Positions 35,355 through 43,051 of a stretch of 64,000 bases of DNA are shown piece after piece. The DNA is from Bacteroidales bacterium (GTDB lineage Bacteria > Bacteroidota > Bacteroidia > Bacteroidales > UBA932). Position 1 is the stretch's first letter. Each line of letters begins with the position of its first letter. The DNA lies in contig JAFTCB010000042.1 in NCBI GenBank assembly GCA_017454905.1, positions 1-64,000 on the forward strand, read 5' to 3'. The notes below the pieces were generated by a model. The model was not told the DNA's origin and ran no database searches. It worked only from the letters and a program-made list of their open reading frames with translations. Both the position numbers and the translations under genes were made by a program.

Positions 35355-35978
35355 TCAGCGGCCGGCGAGGGTCCTGACGGCCTCCAGGGCCAGCCGGACG
35401 GTGTTGAAGAGGATGACGGCGGAGATGGCGAGGCTGATCATCGGATCGATGATGTGCAGGCCGGTCAGGCTGATGATGATGCCGGAGATCACGACGCCGA
35501 GCGAGAGCAGTGAGTCGGTGGCCATGTGCAGGAAGGCGGCCCGGGTGTTGATGTCCCGGCGGTGCCGCATCAGCAGCCAGGCGCTGATGCCGCTCACGAG
35601 GATGCCGGCCGCCGCGGTCCAGGACACGGCCGTTCCGTCCACCGGGGTGGGGGCGGCAAGCTTGAGGAAACTCTCGTATACGATGACACCGACGGCCGCG
35701 AGCAGGATGACAGCGTTGACCAGGGCGATCCCGGCGGAGGCCCGCCGGAAATCCCCGTTCTGCCTGGCCGCCAGGTGGAATCCGACCAGGGCGATCAGCA
35801 GGGAGAAGACATCGATCAGCTTGTGCCCGGCATCCGAGACCAGTCCCAGCGAATGGTGGAACAGTCCGATGGCGGTCTCGAGGATGACGAAGGCCAGGTT
35901 GAGGGCGATGGATATCTTGTAGACCCTGTAGAGGGCATCGCTGCCGGGGGGCGGAGGTGTATGCGAATGTGCGTGCAT
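35355..35978 (-). CDS. cation diffusion facilitator transporter lacking the cytoplasmic domain
   Basis: This 207-residue membrane protein matches the CDF family (CzcD/ZitB-like), which exports Zn2+ and related ions. Six helices are predicted. The zinc site is intact: Asp49 and His52-x-x-x-Asp56 in helix 2, and His151-x-x-x-Asp155 in helix 5. The N-terminus is His-rich (MHAHSHT). The protein stops directly after helix 6 and lacks the usual C-terminal cytoplasmic domain of about 80-100 residues. A -7 box ends four bases before the ATG. Confidence 0.88.
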   Translation of the reverse strand: MHAHSHTPPPPGSDALYRVYKISIALNLAFVILETAIGLFHHSLGLVSDAGHKLIDVFSLLIALVGFHLAARQNGDFRRASAGIALVNAVILLAAVGVIVYESFLKLAAPTPVDGTAVSWTAAAGILVSGISAWLLMRHRRDINTRAAFLHMATDSLLSLGVVISGIIISLTGLHIIDPMISLAISAVILFNTVRLALEAVRTLAGR

Positions 35979-35982
35979 CGGG

Positions 35983-35990
35983 CAAAGATA
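35983..35990 (-). promoter_or_regulatory. -7 promoter box (TATCTTTG) of the CDF gene
   Basis: Matches TAnnTTTG, with four bases (CCCG) before the ATG at 35978, predicting a leaderless mRNA. Confidence 0.65.
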
Positions 35991-36015
35991 AGGAAGATAT
36001 TCGGGATAAAATCAC

Positions 36016-36023
36016 TATTTTTG
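36016..36023 (+). promoter_or_regulatory. -7 promoter box (TATTTTTG) of the AspT-like gene
   Basis: Matches TAnnTTTG and lies 15 bases ahead of the ATG at 36039. It is divergent from the CDF promoter. Confidence 0.6.
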
Positions 36024-36038
36024 CGTAAATTTTAAGCT

Positions 36039-37709
36039 ATGCATGATTTGTTCTTCTCTTCCGGTACGGGCCACTCGATGATGGTGCTGGCCTTCGTGAT
36101 CGGAATAGGCCTGCTGCTCGGCAAACTGAAAGTCAAGGGTGTATCGTTCGGCGCGGCCTGGATCCTCGTGGTCGGCATCCTGTTCTCCGCGCTCGGCATC
36201 AAGACGGATCCGCTGTTCCTGCATTTCATCAAGGAATTCGGCCTGATCCTCTTCGTTTTTGCCATCGGCCTGCAGGTCGGCCCGGCTTTCTTCAACTCCT
36301 TCCGCAAGGAGTCTTTGAAGCTCAACCTGCTGTCAGTCATGATGATCCTGCTCTGTGTGCTCTGTGTGGTGATCATCTATGCCTCGACGGAGATCGACCT
36401 GCCTTCGCTGGTCGGCAGCATGACCGGAGCGCTGACCAATACGCCGGGTCTGGGCACGGCCCAGCAGACCTATTATGATACTTCCTTCGGTACTTTCCTG
36501 GCCGAGGTGGACTATCCCGACGTGGCGGAGCGGATCGCGAGCGCCTTCGCCATCGCCTATCCGATCGGCATCCTGGGGATCATCCTGGTGCTGGTCTTCC
36601 TGCGACGCGTGTTCCGCATCGACTTCCAGAAGGAGCGCACGCGGACGGACCTGGATCCGTCGCGGGTGGTTACGCGGGTGTTCGAAGTGACGAATCCCGC
36701 CATCTTCGGGCGCCGCCTGGCGGAGGTGTGCTCGAAGTTCGAGGGGGATTATGTCACCTCCGTCGTTTTCCGGGACGGGACGCAGATCGCGGCCTCTTCC
36801 GATCCGCAGCTGCAGGAAGGGGACCGGGTGCAGATCGATCTGCAGGCCGGGGAGGTCCACCTGATGACCCTGGTCTTCGGCAAGGAGAATGTCGAGACGG
36901 AGGAGCTTCCGGCCGGGGAAACCGCCAGTGTGAGCGGCACCCGCCTGATCGTGACGAACCGCCAGCTGAACGGCAAAAAGCTCCGGGACCTGAAGGTGCT
37001 GGAGCGGTTCGGGGTGACGTTGACCCGCATCGTACGCTCCGGGGTCGAACTGGTGGCCCGTGAGGACCTTTACCTGCAGCTGGGTGATACCCTCAAGGTG
37101 ATCGGGGAGAAAGAGAACATAGAGCGTTTCGCGGCCTTCGTGGGCAACAGTGAGGTGGACCTGGAACGGCCCAACCTGATTCCGATCTTCCTGGGAATCG
37201 GCATCGCGCTGATCGCCGGGGCCATCCCGTTCCATTTCTCGGCGCTGCCGTATGCCGTCCATCTGGGCATTGCGGGCGGCACCCTGCTGGTGGCCATCCT
37301 GCTGGGCCATTTCGGCCCGAAATGGAAGATCACGACCTACACCACGGCGAGTGCCAACCGGATGCTCCGGGAGATTGGACTCTCGCTGTTGCTGGCCACC
37401 ATCGGCCTGAGTGCCGGAAGCGGTTTCGTGGAAGCGTTCCTCGATGACGGCCTGTCCTGGGTGCTGTTCGCTGCGCTGATCTCCATCGTGCCGGCGCTGC
37501 TCACGGGCTTGATCGCGCGGCTGGTCTTCCGGCTGGATTTCGAGGATATCTGCGGCCTGATCTGCGGGGCAACGACCAACTCGCCCGTCCTGTCTTTCGT
37601 GCAGGAGCGCTTCGGCACGGACCACGCAGCCATCAGTTTCGCCTCCGTGTATCCGCTGGCGATGTTCCTGCAGGTCCTCCTGGCGCAGCTGGTGATTTTG
37701 TTCTCTTGA
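36039..37709 (+). CDS. AspT/YidE/YbjL family transporter with RCK_C domains
   Basis: This 556-residue protein has two membrane halves of five to six helices (about 1-195 and 385-556), with the family repeats GALTNTPGLG in the first half and GATTNSPVLS in the second. Between them are two TrkA-C (RCK_C) regulatory domains (about 205-375). The family includes the aspartate-alanine exchanger AspT and E. coli YidE/YbjL; the substrate here is unknown, though carboxylates such as aspartate or succinate are plausible. It is monocistronic and followed by a perfect inverted repeat. Confidence 0.88.
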   Translation: MHDLFFSSGTGHSMMVLAFVIGIGLLLGKLKVKGVSFGAAWILVVGILFSALGIKTDPLFLHFIKEFGLILFVFAIGLQVGPAFFNSFRKESLKLNLLSVMMILLCVLCVVIIYASTEIDLPSLVGSMTGALTNTPGLGTAQQTYYDTSFGTFLAEVDYPDVAERIASAFAIAYPIGILGIILVLVFLRRVFRIDFQKERTRTDLDPSRVVTRVFEVTNPAIFGRRLAEVCSKFEGDYVTSVVFRDGTQIAASSDPQLQEGDRVQIDLQAGEVHLMTLVFGKENVETEELPAGETASVSGTRLIVTNRQLNGKKLRDLKVLERFGVTLTRIVRSGVELVAREDLYLQLGDTLKVIGEKENIERFAAFVGNSEVDLERPNLIPIFLGIGIALIAGAIPFHFSALPYAVHLGIAGGTLLVAILLGHFGPKWKITTYTTASANRMLREIGLSLLLATIGLSAGSGFVEAFLDDGLSWVLFAALISIVPALLTGLIARLVFRLDFEDICGLICGATTNSPVLSFVQERFGTDHAAISFASVYPLAMFLQVLLAQLVILFS

Positions 37710-37764
37710 CAGTCAGTAAGTTCCCTATTTGACGGATTGCCTCCGCCTTTTGTCGATTTGTATG

Positions 37765-37790
37765 TTGTCCGTTCTTTTTTGAACGGACAA
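37765..37790. promoter_or_regulatory. perfect 10-bp inverted repeat before the AraC-type membrane regulator
   Basis: TTGTCCGTTC (37765-37774) and GAACGGACAA (37781-37790) enclose six T residues. It ends three bases before a -7-like box (TATCTTTA at 37794-37801). It could be an operator for the regulator encoded downstream, a terminator of the AspT-like gene, or both. Confidence 0.5.
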
Positions 37791-37810
37791 TTTGTTATCT
37801 TTACAGTCCG

Positions 37811-38887
37811 ATGCAGAATACACTTCATGCCATTTTCTCCACGCTTCCCTTTGCGTGCTGCCTGTTGTGGTCCGTCCTGACGGCGGAGGCCGCGGGCCGG
37901 AGGAAGATCGGTGCCCTCCGGGTGCTGACTGCCTTTGCCGTGGCGTGCACCCTGCTGTATTTCTGCCACGCCGTTTTCTTCAACGGAGATGAAGTTCCGG
38001 TCGTGCTGGCCCTCTACCGCTGCGCCAACCTGGCCGTGTATCCGCTGTTCTGGCTGTACATCCGTTCGCTGACCGAGCCCGGGGCGCTGCACCTGTCCGC
38101 CTGGTGGGTGATGATCCCTGCCGCCGTTGCCCTGGTGATGCTGTCCGTCGCCTATTCGCTGGGGGCTTCTTCCGCTTTTGCGGACATCCCGTTGCGCAGC
38201 ATCTTCGTCGTGGAGGTGATCTGGAGTTGTATCGCCGGTCTTCGCCGGCTGGAGACCTATGACAGGAAGGTGTCCAATTTCTATGCGGACACCGAAGGGA
38301 AATCCATGGCTCCGCTGCGCAACCTGCTCATCCTGTTCCTGCTGACTTCCGTCATTTCCGCCTTGATGAGCATTCTCGGCCGCGATGTGTTCGCGGACGC
38401 CTTGCTGATCATCATCCCCTCCATCCTGTTCAGCGTGCTGCTCTCCTGTATCTTCTTCTTCGGGCTGCGGCTGGAGTACACGGCTACTGAAGTCGGATCG
38501 CATCCGGAAGCCGCTCCGGAGACGGAGCCCGAGCCCGGGGAGTTCCAGGCTCTGATGAACCGGATCGTGGACCAGATGGAGAACAGGCAGCTTTTCCGTA
38601 CGCCCGGACTCAAGATCACGGACCTGGCCACCGAACTGGGCAGCAACCGGACCTATGTGTCCAACTGCATCAACCGCCTCTCGGGCCAGTCCTTCTCGGA
38701 TTTCGTCAATTCGTACCGCGTCCGCTATGCGCAGATCCTGATGCAGATGAACGACACCGGACAGACCCTCTCGCAGATCGGTGCCCAGGCCGGGTTCACG
38801 GGGGAGACCTCTTTCTTCCGCAATTTCAAGAAAATAACCGGCCAGACGCCCTCCGAGTGGCTGTCCGGCCGGGAAAAGAAGCAGTAG
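37811..38887 (+). CDS. membrane-anchored AraC-family regulator
   Basis: This 358-residue protein has an N-terminal membrane domain with about seven helices (residues 5-215) and a C-terminal AraC-type DNA-binding domain (about 250-355). The two helix-turn-helix motifs are at KITDLATELGSNRTYVSNCI and SQIGAQAGFTGETSFFRNF. Such one-component regulators of Bacteroidota sense signals at the membrane. The acidic linker PEAAPETEPEPGEF joins the halves. A box TATCTTTA lies nine bases upstream of the ATG. The target genes are unknown; the inverted repeat upstream suggests autoregulation. Confidence 0.85.
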   Translation: MQNTLHAIFSTLPFACCLLWSVLTAEAAGRRKIGALRVLTAFAVACTLLYFCHAVFFNGDEVPVVLALYRCANLAVYPLFWLYIRSLTEPGALHLSAWWVMIPAAVALVMLSVAYSLGASSAFADIPLRSIFVVEVIWSCIAGLRRLETYDRKVSNFYADTEGKSMAPLRNLLILFLLTSVISALMSILGRDVFADALLIIIPSILFSVLLSCIFFFGLRLEYTATEVGSHPEAAPETEPEPGEFQALMNRIVDQMENRQLFRTPGLKITDLATELGSNRTYVSNCINRLSGQSFSDFVNSYRVRYAQILMQMNDTGQTLSQIGAQAGFTGETSFFRNFKKITGQTPSEWLSGREKKQ

Positions 38888-38899
38888 CGCGATTCTTCC

Positions 38900-39652
38900 T
38901 CAGGCGGAAAGGCTGTCGTCGCCGGCAGGCGGCTCCTCGCTGCGGTCCTGCGCCAGGAGTTCTTTCATGCTCTGGACGGACCAGCGGAGCGAGAAGAAGA
39001 TCAGGACGGTGAGGAACACCGGGACGAAGGCCGGCATGAAACTGCCGCCCACGTCATCCTGCAGGCAGAAGACGGCCGTATCGTAGAACCCGTGCAGCAG
39101 GACGGGCAGCGCCCAGAAGCCCAGGAACGCCGTCCACGCGGAGATCTCCCCGAAGCGGAAACGGGCGAGGAAATACCCCATGATCACGGCGAAGCAGAAG
39201 TGGCCGGGGACGGCGAACAGTCCGCGCATGATGCCTGTCGCGACGACGGAATCCGTCTCCATGAGCAGGTACAGGACATTCTCGATGGAGGCGAAGCCGA
39301 GTCCGACGCAGGTGGCATAGACGATGCCGTCCAGACGCTCGTCAAAATAGGGATTCCCTTTGAGGAAAAGCCACAGCACCAGGAGTTTGCAGGTCTCTTC
39401 GGGAATCGCTGCCGCAAAGAATGCATGGCGCATGTGCAGTGCGACCGAATCGCCCGGTCCCGGTTCCACATCGAGCCCCGTCCATTCGAACAGGCTGGCC
39501 AGGAAGACCGATGCGAAAGCGGACAGGATGCCGAAGAGGAACCCCTTCGCCAGCTGTGCCGGCGGCTCTTTCCGGTGGCGGTCCACCCACCAGACGTAGG
39601 CGAACAGGACGGCTGCAGGCAGCAGGGCGACCAGGATGACTCCGTAGAACAT
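38900..39652 (-). CDS. PrsW-family intramembrane protease
   Basis: This 250-residue protein has about eight helices and the PrsW (CPBP-like) signature AAAIPEETCKLL with two adjacent glutamates, plus later conserved segments GFASIENVLY and VPGHFCFAVIMGYF. PrsW of Bacillus cleaves an anti-sigma factor; the substrate here is not visible. It is the last gene of a minus-strand group with the two outer-membrane protein genes, 23 bases behind the upstream gene. Confidence 0.88.
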   Translation of the reverse strand: MFYGVILVALLPAAVLFAYVWWVDRHRKEPPAQLAKGFLFGILSAFASVFLASLFEWTGLDVEPGPGDSVALHMRHAFFAAAIPEETCKLLVLWLFLKGNPYFDERLDGIVYATCVGLGFASIENVLYLLMETDSVVATGIMRGLFAVPGHFCFAVIMGYFLARFRFGEISAWTAFLGFWALPVLLHGFYDTAVFCLQDDVGGSFMPAFVPVFLTVLIFFSLRWSVQSMKELLAQDRSEEPPAGDDSLSA

Positions 39653-39675
39653 GCAGGGGCTATTCCGTTAGAGGA

Positions 39676-40377
39676 TCAGAAGCGCCAGCCCACGCCGAGG
39701 CTGATCTTGTAGGGGTGGGCATGGGATTCCGCGCTGTCGTAGTTGATGATGTCGATGATGCTGTATTTGCCGCACAGGTTGATCTGCAGGCCGGAATCGA
39801 ACTCATAGCCGAACATCAGCCCGAAGCCGGCATGGCTGTCGCTGAGGGCGTAGCGTTTCTTGCCCGTGTTGTCATCCACGGAGATGACACGCTTGTAGGG
39901 CGTGATGAATCCGTCATCGCCCGGACACCAGGCCGTGAAGGTCAGGTGCGTGAAGGGACCGGCGCCCAGCCGGAACGCCCCCTGTCCGACCGGGAAACGG
40001 CCGATGAAGTAGAGGGGAATGTCCAGGCCGAACAGGCGCATGTCCGCGAGGTAATCGACGCTCTTCTTGCGGTGCCAGACCAGGAAGCCGGGATCCTTGT
40101 TGGCGGCCACGTAGCTGCCGTTCTGCAGGGTGGCGAGTATCTGGACTTCCACCTGCAGGCGCCGGGTGATGTTGTAGTCCACGAACGCGCCGGCTTCCGC
40201 TCCGACACCCGGATAGGCGCTCAGCGCGGATTCGGCGATATACATGTGCTCTCCCGCGTAATTGGCCTGCAGCAGGACGCCGATCGAGACGGGGTCGATC
40301 TTGAGGCTGTCGGCATCCTGGGCATGCACCGTCAGGGCTGCAGCCATGCAGAGGAGGATGAGGGTCAGTCTTTTCAT
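39676..40377 (-). CDS. outer-membrane beta-barrel protein
   Basis: This 233-residue protein has a signal peptide (MKRLTLILLCMAAALTVHA) and alternating hydrophobic and polar strands, ending in the aromatic residue typical of outer-membrane proteins (SLGVGWRF). It resembles porin-family or PorT-like small barrels of Bacteroidota. No ligand can be named. It lies 12 bases behind the DUF5686 gene and is probably co-transcribed with it. Confidence 0.75.
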   Translation of the reverse strand: MKRLTLILLCMAAALTVHAQDADSLKIDPVSIGVLLQANYAGEHMYIAESALSAYPGVGAEAGAFVDYNITRRLQVEVQILATLQNGSYVAANKDPGFLVWHRKKSVDYLADMRLFGLDIPLYFIGRFPVGQGAFRLGAGPFTHLTFTAWCPGDDGFITPYKRVISVDDNTGKKRYALSDSHAGFGLMFGYEFDSGLQINLCGKYSIIDIINYDSAESHAHPYKISLGVGWRF

Positions 40378-40389
40378 GGGGTGAGGGGA

Positions 40390-42966
40390 TTAGAGGGAAA
40401 CGCGGAATGAAATCTTGAAACCGTTTTTCTGGGCCTCGGTCAGGCCTTCGGTGTAGCTGATCCTGCGGATGTAGTCGACGCGCAGGAACTTGAAGATGTT
40501 CTCCAGGCCGATCGAGTACTCCATGTAGGGGATCTTCGTCATCAGTTTGCAGCCGTCAGGCAGCATGTAGAGGCCCTCGGTGCCGAAGAAGGGATTGTTT
40601 TTCTCGGAGAGGGAGCCCGTGATGGCGCGGAAGGAGACCACCTCGCGGAGCTTGAGCTTGTTGAGCAGCGGGATGCGGTTGAGGATCCAGCCCTTGAGGT
40701 AGTAGGTGGCGAAGAACTCGGCATACTGGTCCATCACGAACTCCATCGGCTGCATGAGGTTGTAGGCGTTGCCGAGCAGGAGGATGGACGGGTTGGCGTT
40801 GGGCGTGAAGAGATTCGGGAGCGGGACGCGGTTCCAGATGAAACCGGTGGAGACCTCGGCGTCGATGTGCCCGAAGGAGGAGAGCCAGATGCGCTTCTGG
40901 GCGGAGAACTCGGTCTTGTTGTACCAGAAACGGTGGTCGAAGCGGCCGACCGTGTGGCTCAGGCTCACGATCGGCGCGTCCTTGGCGAGGGTGATCGGGG
41001 ATTCCTTGCCGAGGCGGTTGGAGAAGAGCGGCTCGCCCGGAGCGAAACGGAGCCGGAACATCGCGTTCACGTCGTCGAAGAACGGGACGTTCTCGAGGGC
41101 GCCGCCGGTGCCGATGCGCTGGTAGGAGAGGGTCCCGGCAGGCCAGATGCGGTCGGCGCGCAGCCGGGCATTGACCGAGATGCGGGAGAGCCATTCCCGG
41201 TCATATTTGACCTGGAAGCGGCGGACGTACTGGAGCGGCTGCGGCCCGAAGTTGGACATCAGGATGTTGTCGCGGTCGATCAGCTCGAAGCTCTGTCCGG
41301 GGGCTTCGACTTCGTAGCTGGCCGTGAAGGACAGGGTGTGCCGCAGCGGCTCGAACGGATGGAAATCCTTGGGTTCGAAGGTGTGGATGTAGGTGAGTTC
41401 GCCCTTCGGACGGAGATCCTTGAAGCCGAAGGCGACGTAGCCGTTGAGGAAGTTCTGCTTGTTGAGTTTGGCGGTGGTCATGCCGCCTAGGCGCACGCGG
41501 AAGCCCTCCAGGGTGTTGTAGTGGAAGGTGTGGGTGATCGGGCCGATGTCGAATTTGCTCCGCTTGCGGTCTTCCGGATTGGCCTGGCGGTCGAGCGGGG
41601 TGGTGGGGAAGTATTCCGAGCCCAGCGACTCGATCAGGCTGGCCGTCCGGCGCAGGCTCGGCACGGAGTAGATGTCCGTCAGGAGGCTGTCCAGGATGCT
41701 TTCCTTGGATGTGAGCGCCACCGGCCGGCGGGGGATCCACCAGTCGTCCGGCCGCCACCAGTCGGGGTTCTTGATGACCTCGTCAGGCTGGCTGAGCAGG
41801 CTGTCGGGAATGTGCGTCTGGGTGAAGTCGTAGTTGGAGTGGACGATCTTCTTGTGGGCGTAGAGCTGGCGCATCCACTGGAAGATGTAGAAGCGGGCGA
41901 AGGTGTTCTTTTCCTGGGAGGCCCAGGTGCCGTTGGGCATCTTCTCGAAGTTCTCTTCGATCGCGAGGTTGCTGACGAAGTTGAGGTTGATGTGGGCCGG
42001 GATGCCCAGGGAGTATCTCTTGAGGGCGTAGGTGCTGTCGGCTACGACGTAGAGGTGTCCGGTGAAGCTGTAGCTCTCGCTGTTGAAGGGCACGAAGGTC
42101 AGGTCGATGCACTTGACCCCGTCCACCATCAGGGTGTCGGAGATGTAGTACTTGTAGTAGGAAGTGGCGAGCGAGGAGGAGAGCGGGCTGACGAAGCGGT
42201 TGAGCAGCACGTCCATGTTGTCGTCGAAGATGTCGGAATCGGCGAAGATCGCCTGGATGTTGGTGGTGAGTCCGCCACCGTCCAGCGGCTCGTCCAGACC
42301 GAGGCTCCGGCGCCGTTCGACCCAGGTCCGGGTGCGTTTGGGATCGCGCTGGTACCAGGTGTCGGAGAGATTCTCGCGCAGCGAGACGGTCAGCACCGGG
42401 GTGCTCTTGAACTGGGCCGTGTCCACGTATTTCTCCAGGAAGCTGAATTTGCGCCAGAAGCGGCTGCTGTCGAAGTTGACGTCGAACTTGTCCAGGGACA
42501 TGATCAGCTTCTCGTAGTTCTCGACCTTGTAGCCTTCCGTGGACTTGACGTGGTTCTCCGCCTTGTGGGCGATGACGTTCTTGACGAGTTCGACGGCCGG
42601 ATTGCCGCGGCGGCGGTACACCCTGTCGCGGCGGCGCTTGGGCTTGACGATGACGCTCTGGATGCCGTAGGTGTCGGGGTTCATCTTGACCTTGGCGTCG
42701 CGGGTCGTACCGCGCTTGACGTTGAGGATGTAGGTCTCGTACCCCATCATGATGAAACTCACGTTGGAGAAGGTCCGGGAGGACTCGATGTGAAAGTTGC
42801 CCTGGTCGTCGGTCATGGTCCCGATCTGGGTGCCGGGGAAGATGACGGACACATAAGGCATCGGTTCTCCGGTCTGCGCGTCCGTGACGACTCCGCTTAC
42901 GCTGGTCTGCGCGAGCAGGAGCGCCGGAAGACAAAGCAGGAATATCAGTAAGAAGCTTTTTTTCAT
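40390..42966 (-). CDS. DUF5686 / carboxypeptidase-regulatory-domain outer-membrane protein
   Basis: This 858-residue protein has a signal peptide (MKKSFLLIFLLCLPALLLAQ), a carboxypeptidase-like regulatory domain at about 22-110 (VSGVVTDAQTGEPMPYVSV) and a long DUF5686 part. The C-terminal half is barrel-like and ends in KISFRVSL. It is related in layout to TonB receptors but has no plug domain. The function is unknown; it may help with surface protein or lipid handling. The start at 42966 was chosen because it begins the signal peptide. A -7 box lies 44 bases upstream. Confidence 0.88.
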   Translation of the reverse strand: MKKSFLLIFLLCLPALLLAQTSVSGVVTDAQTGEPMPYVSVIFPGTQIGTMTDDQGNFHIESSRTFSNVSFIMMGYETYILNVKRGTTRDAKVKMNPDTYGIQSVIVKPKRRRDRVYRRRGNPAVELVKNVIAHKAENHVKSTEGYKVENYEKLIMSLDKFDVNFDSSRFWRKFSFLEKYVDTAQFKSTPVLTVSLRENLSDTWYQRDPKRTRTWVERRRSLGLDEPLDGGGLTTNIQAIFADSDIFDDNMDVLLNRFVSPLSSSLATSYYKYYISDTLMVDGVKCIDLTFVPFNSESYSFTGHLYVVADSTYALKRYSLGIPAHINLNFVSNLAIEENFEKMPNGTWASQEKNTFARFYIFQWMRQLYAHKKIVHSNYDFTQTHIPDSLLSQPDEVIKNPDWWRPDDWWIPRRPVALTSKESILDSLLTDIYSVPSLRRTASLIESLGSEYFPTTPLDRQANPEDRKRSKFDIGPITHTFHYNTLEGFRVRLGGMTTAKLNKQNFLNGYVAFGFKDLRPKGELTYIHTFEPKDFHPFEPLRHTLSFTASYEVEAPGQSFELIDRDNILMSNFGPQPLQYVRRFQVKYDREWLSRISVNARLRADRIWPAGTLSYQRIGTGGALENVPFFDDVNAMFRLRFAPGEPLFSNRLGKESPITLAKDAPIVSLSHTVGRFDHRFWYNKTEFSAQKRIWLSSFGHIDAEVSTGFIWNRVPLPNLFTPNANPSILLLGNAYNLMQPMEFVMDQYAEFFATYYLKGWILNRIPLLNKLKLREVVSFRAITGSLSEKNNPFFGTEGLYMLPDGCKLMTKIPYMEYSIGLENIFKFLRVDYIRRISYTEGLTEAQKNGFKISFRVSL

Positions 42967-43010
42967 TCTGTTACGAGGATTCCCTCGGGGTGGGGCTTGC
43001 AAAAATCGCG

Positions 43011-43018
43011 CAAAGATA
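43011..43018 (-). promoter_or_regulatory. -7 promoter box (TATCTTTG) of the DUF5686 operon
   Basis: Matches TAnnTTTG, 44 bases upstream of the ATG at 42966 and two bases behind the T-run of the zntA terminator. Confidence 0.6.
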
Positions 43019-43020
43019 GC

Positions 43021-43042
43021 AAAAAGGCGGGAGAATCCCGCC
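43021..43042 (-). terminator. rho-independent terminator of the zntA-like gene
   Basis: On the minus strand GGCGGGA, TTC, TCCCGCC is followed directly by TTTTT. It lies nine bases behind the stop codon. Confidence 0.9.
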
Positions 43043-43051
43043 CTTTTCGCT

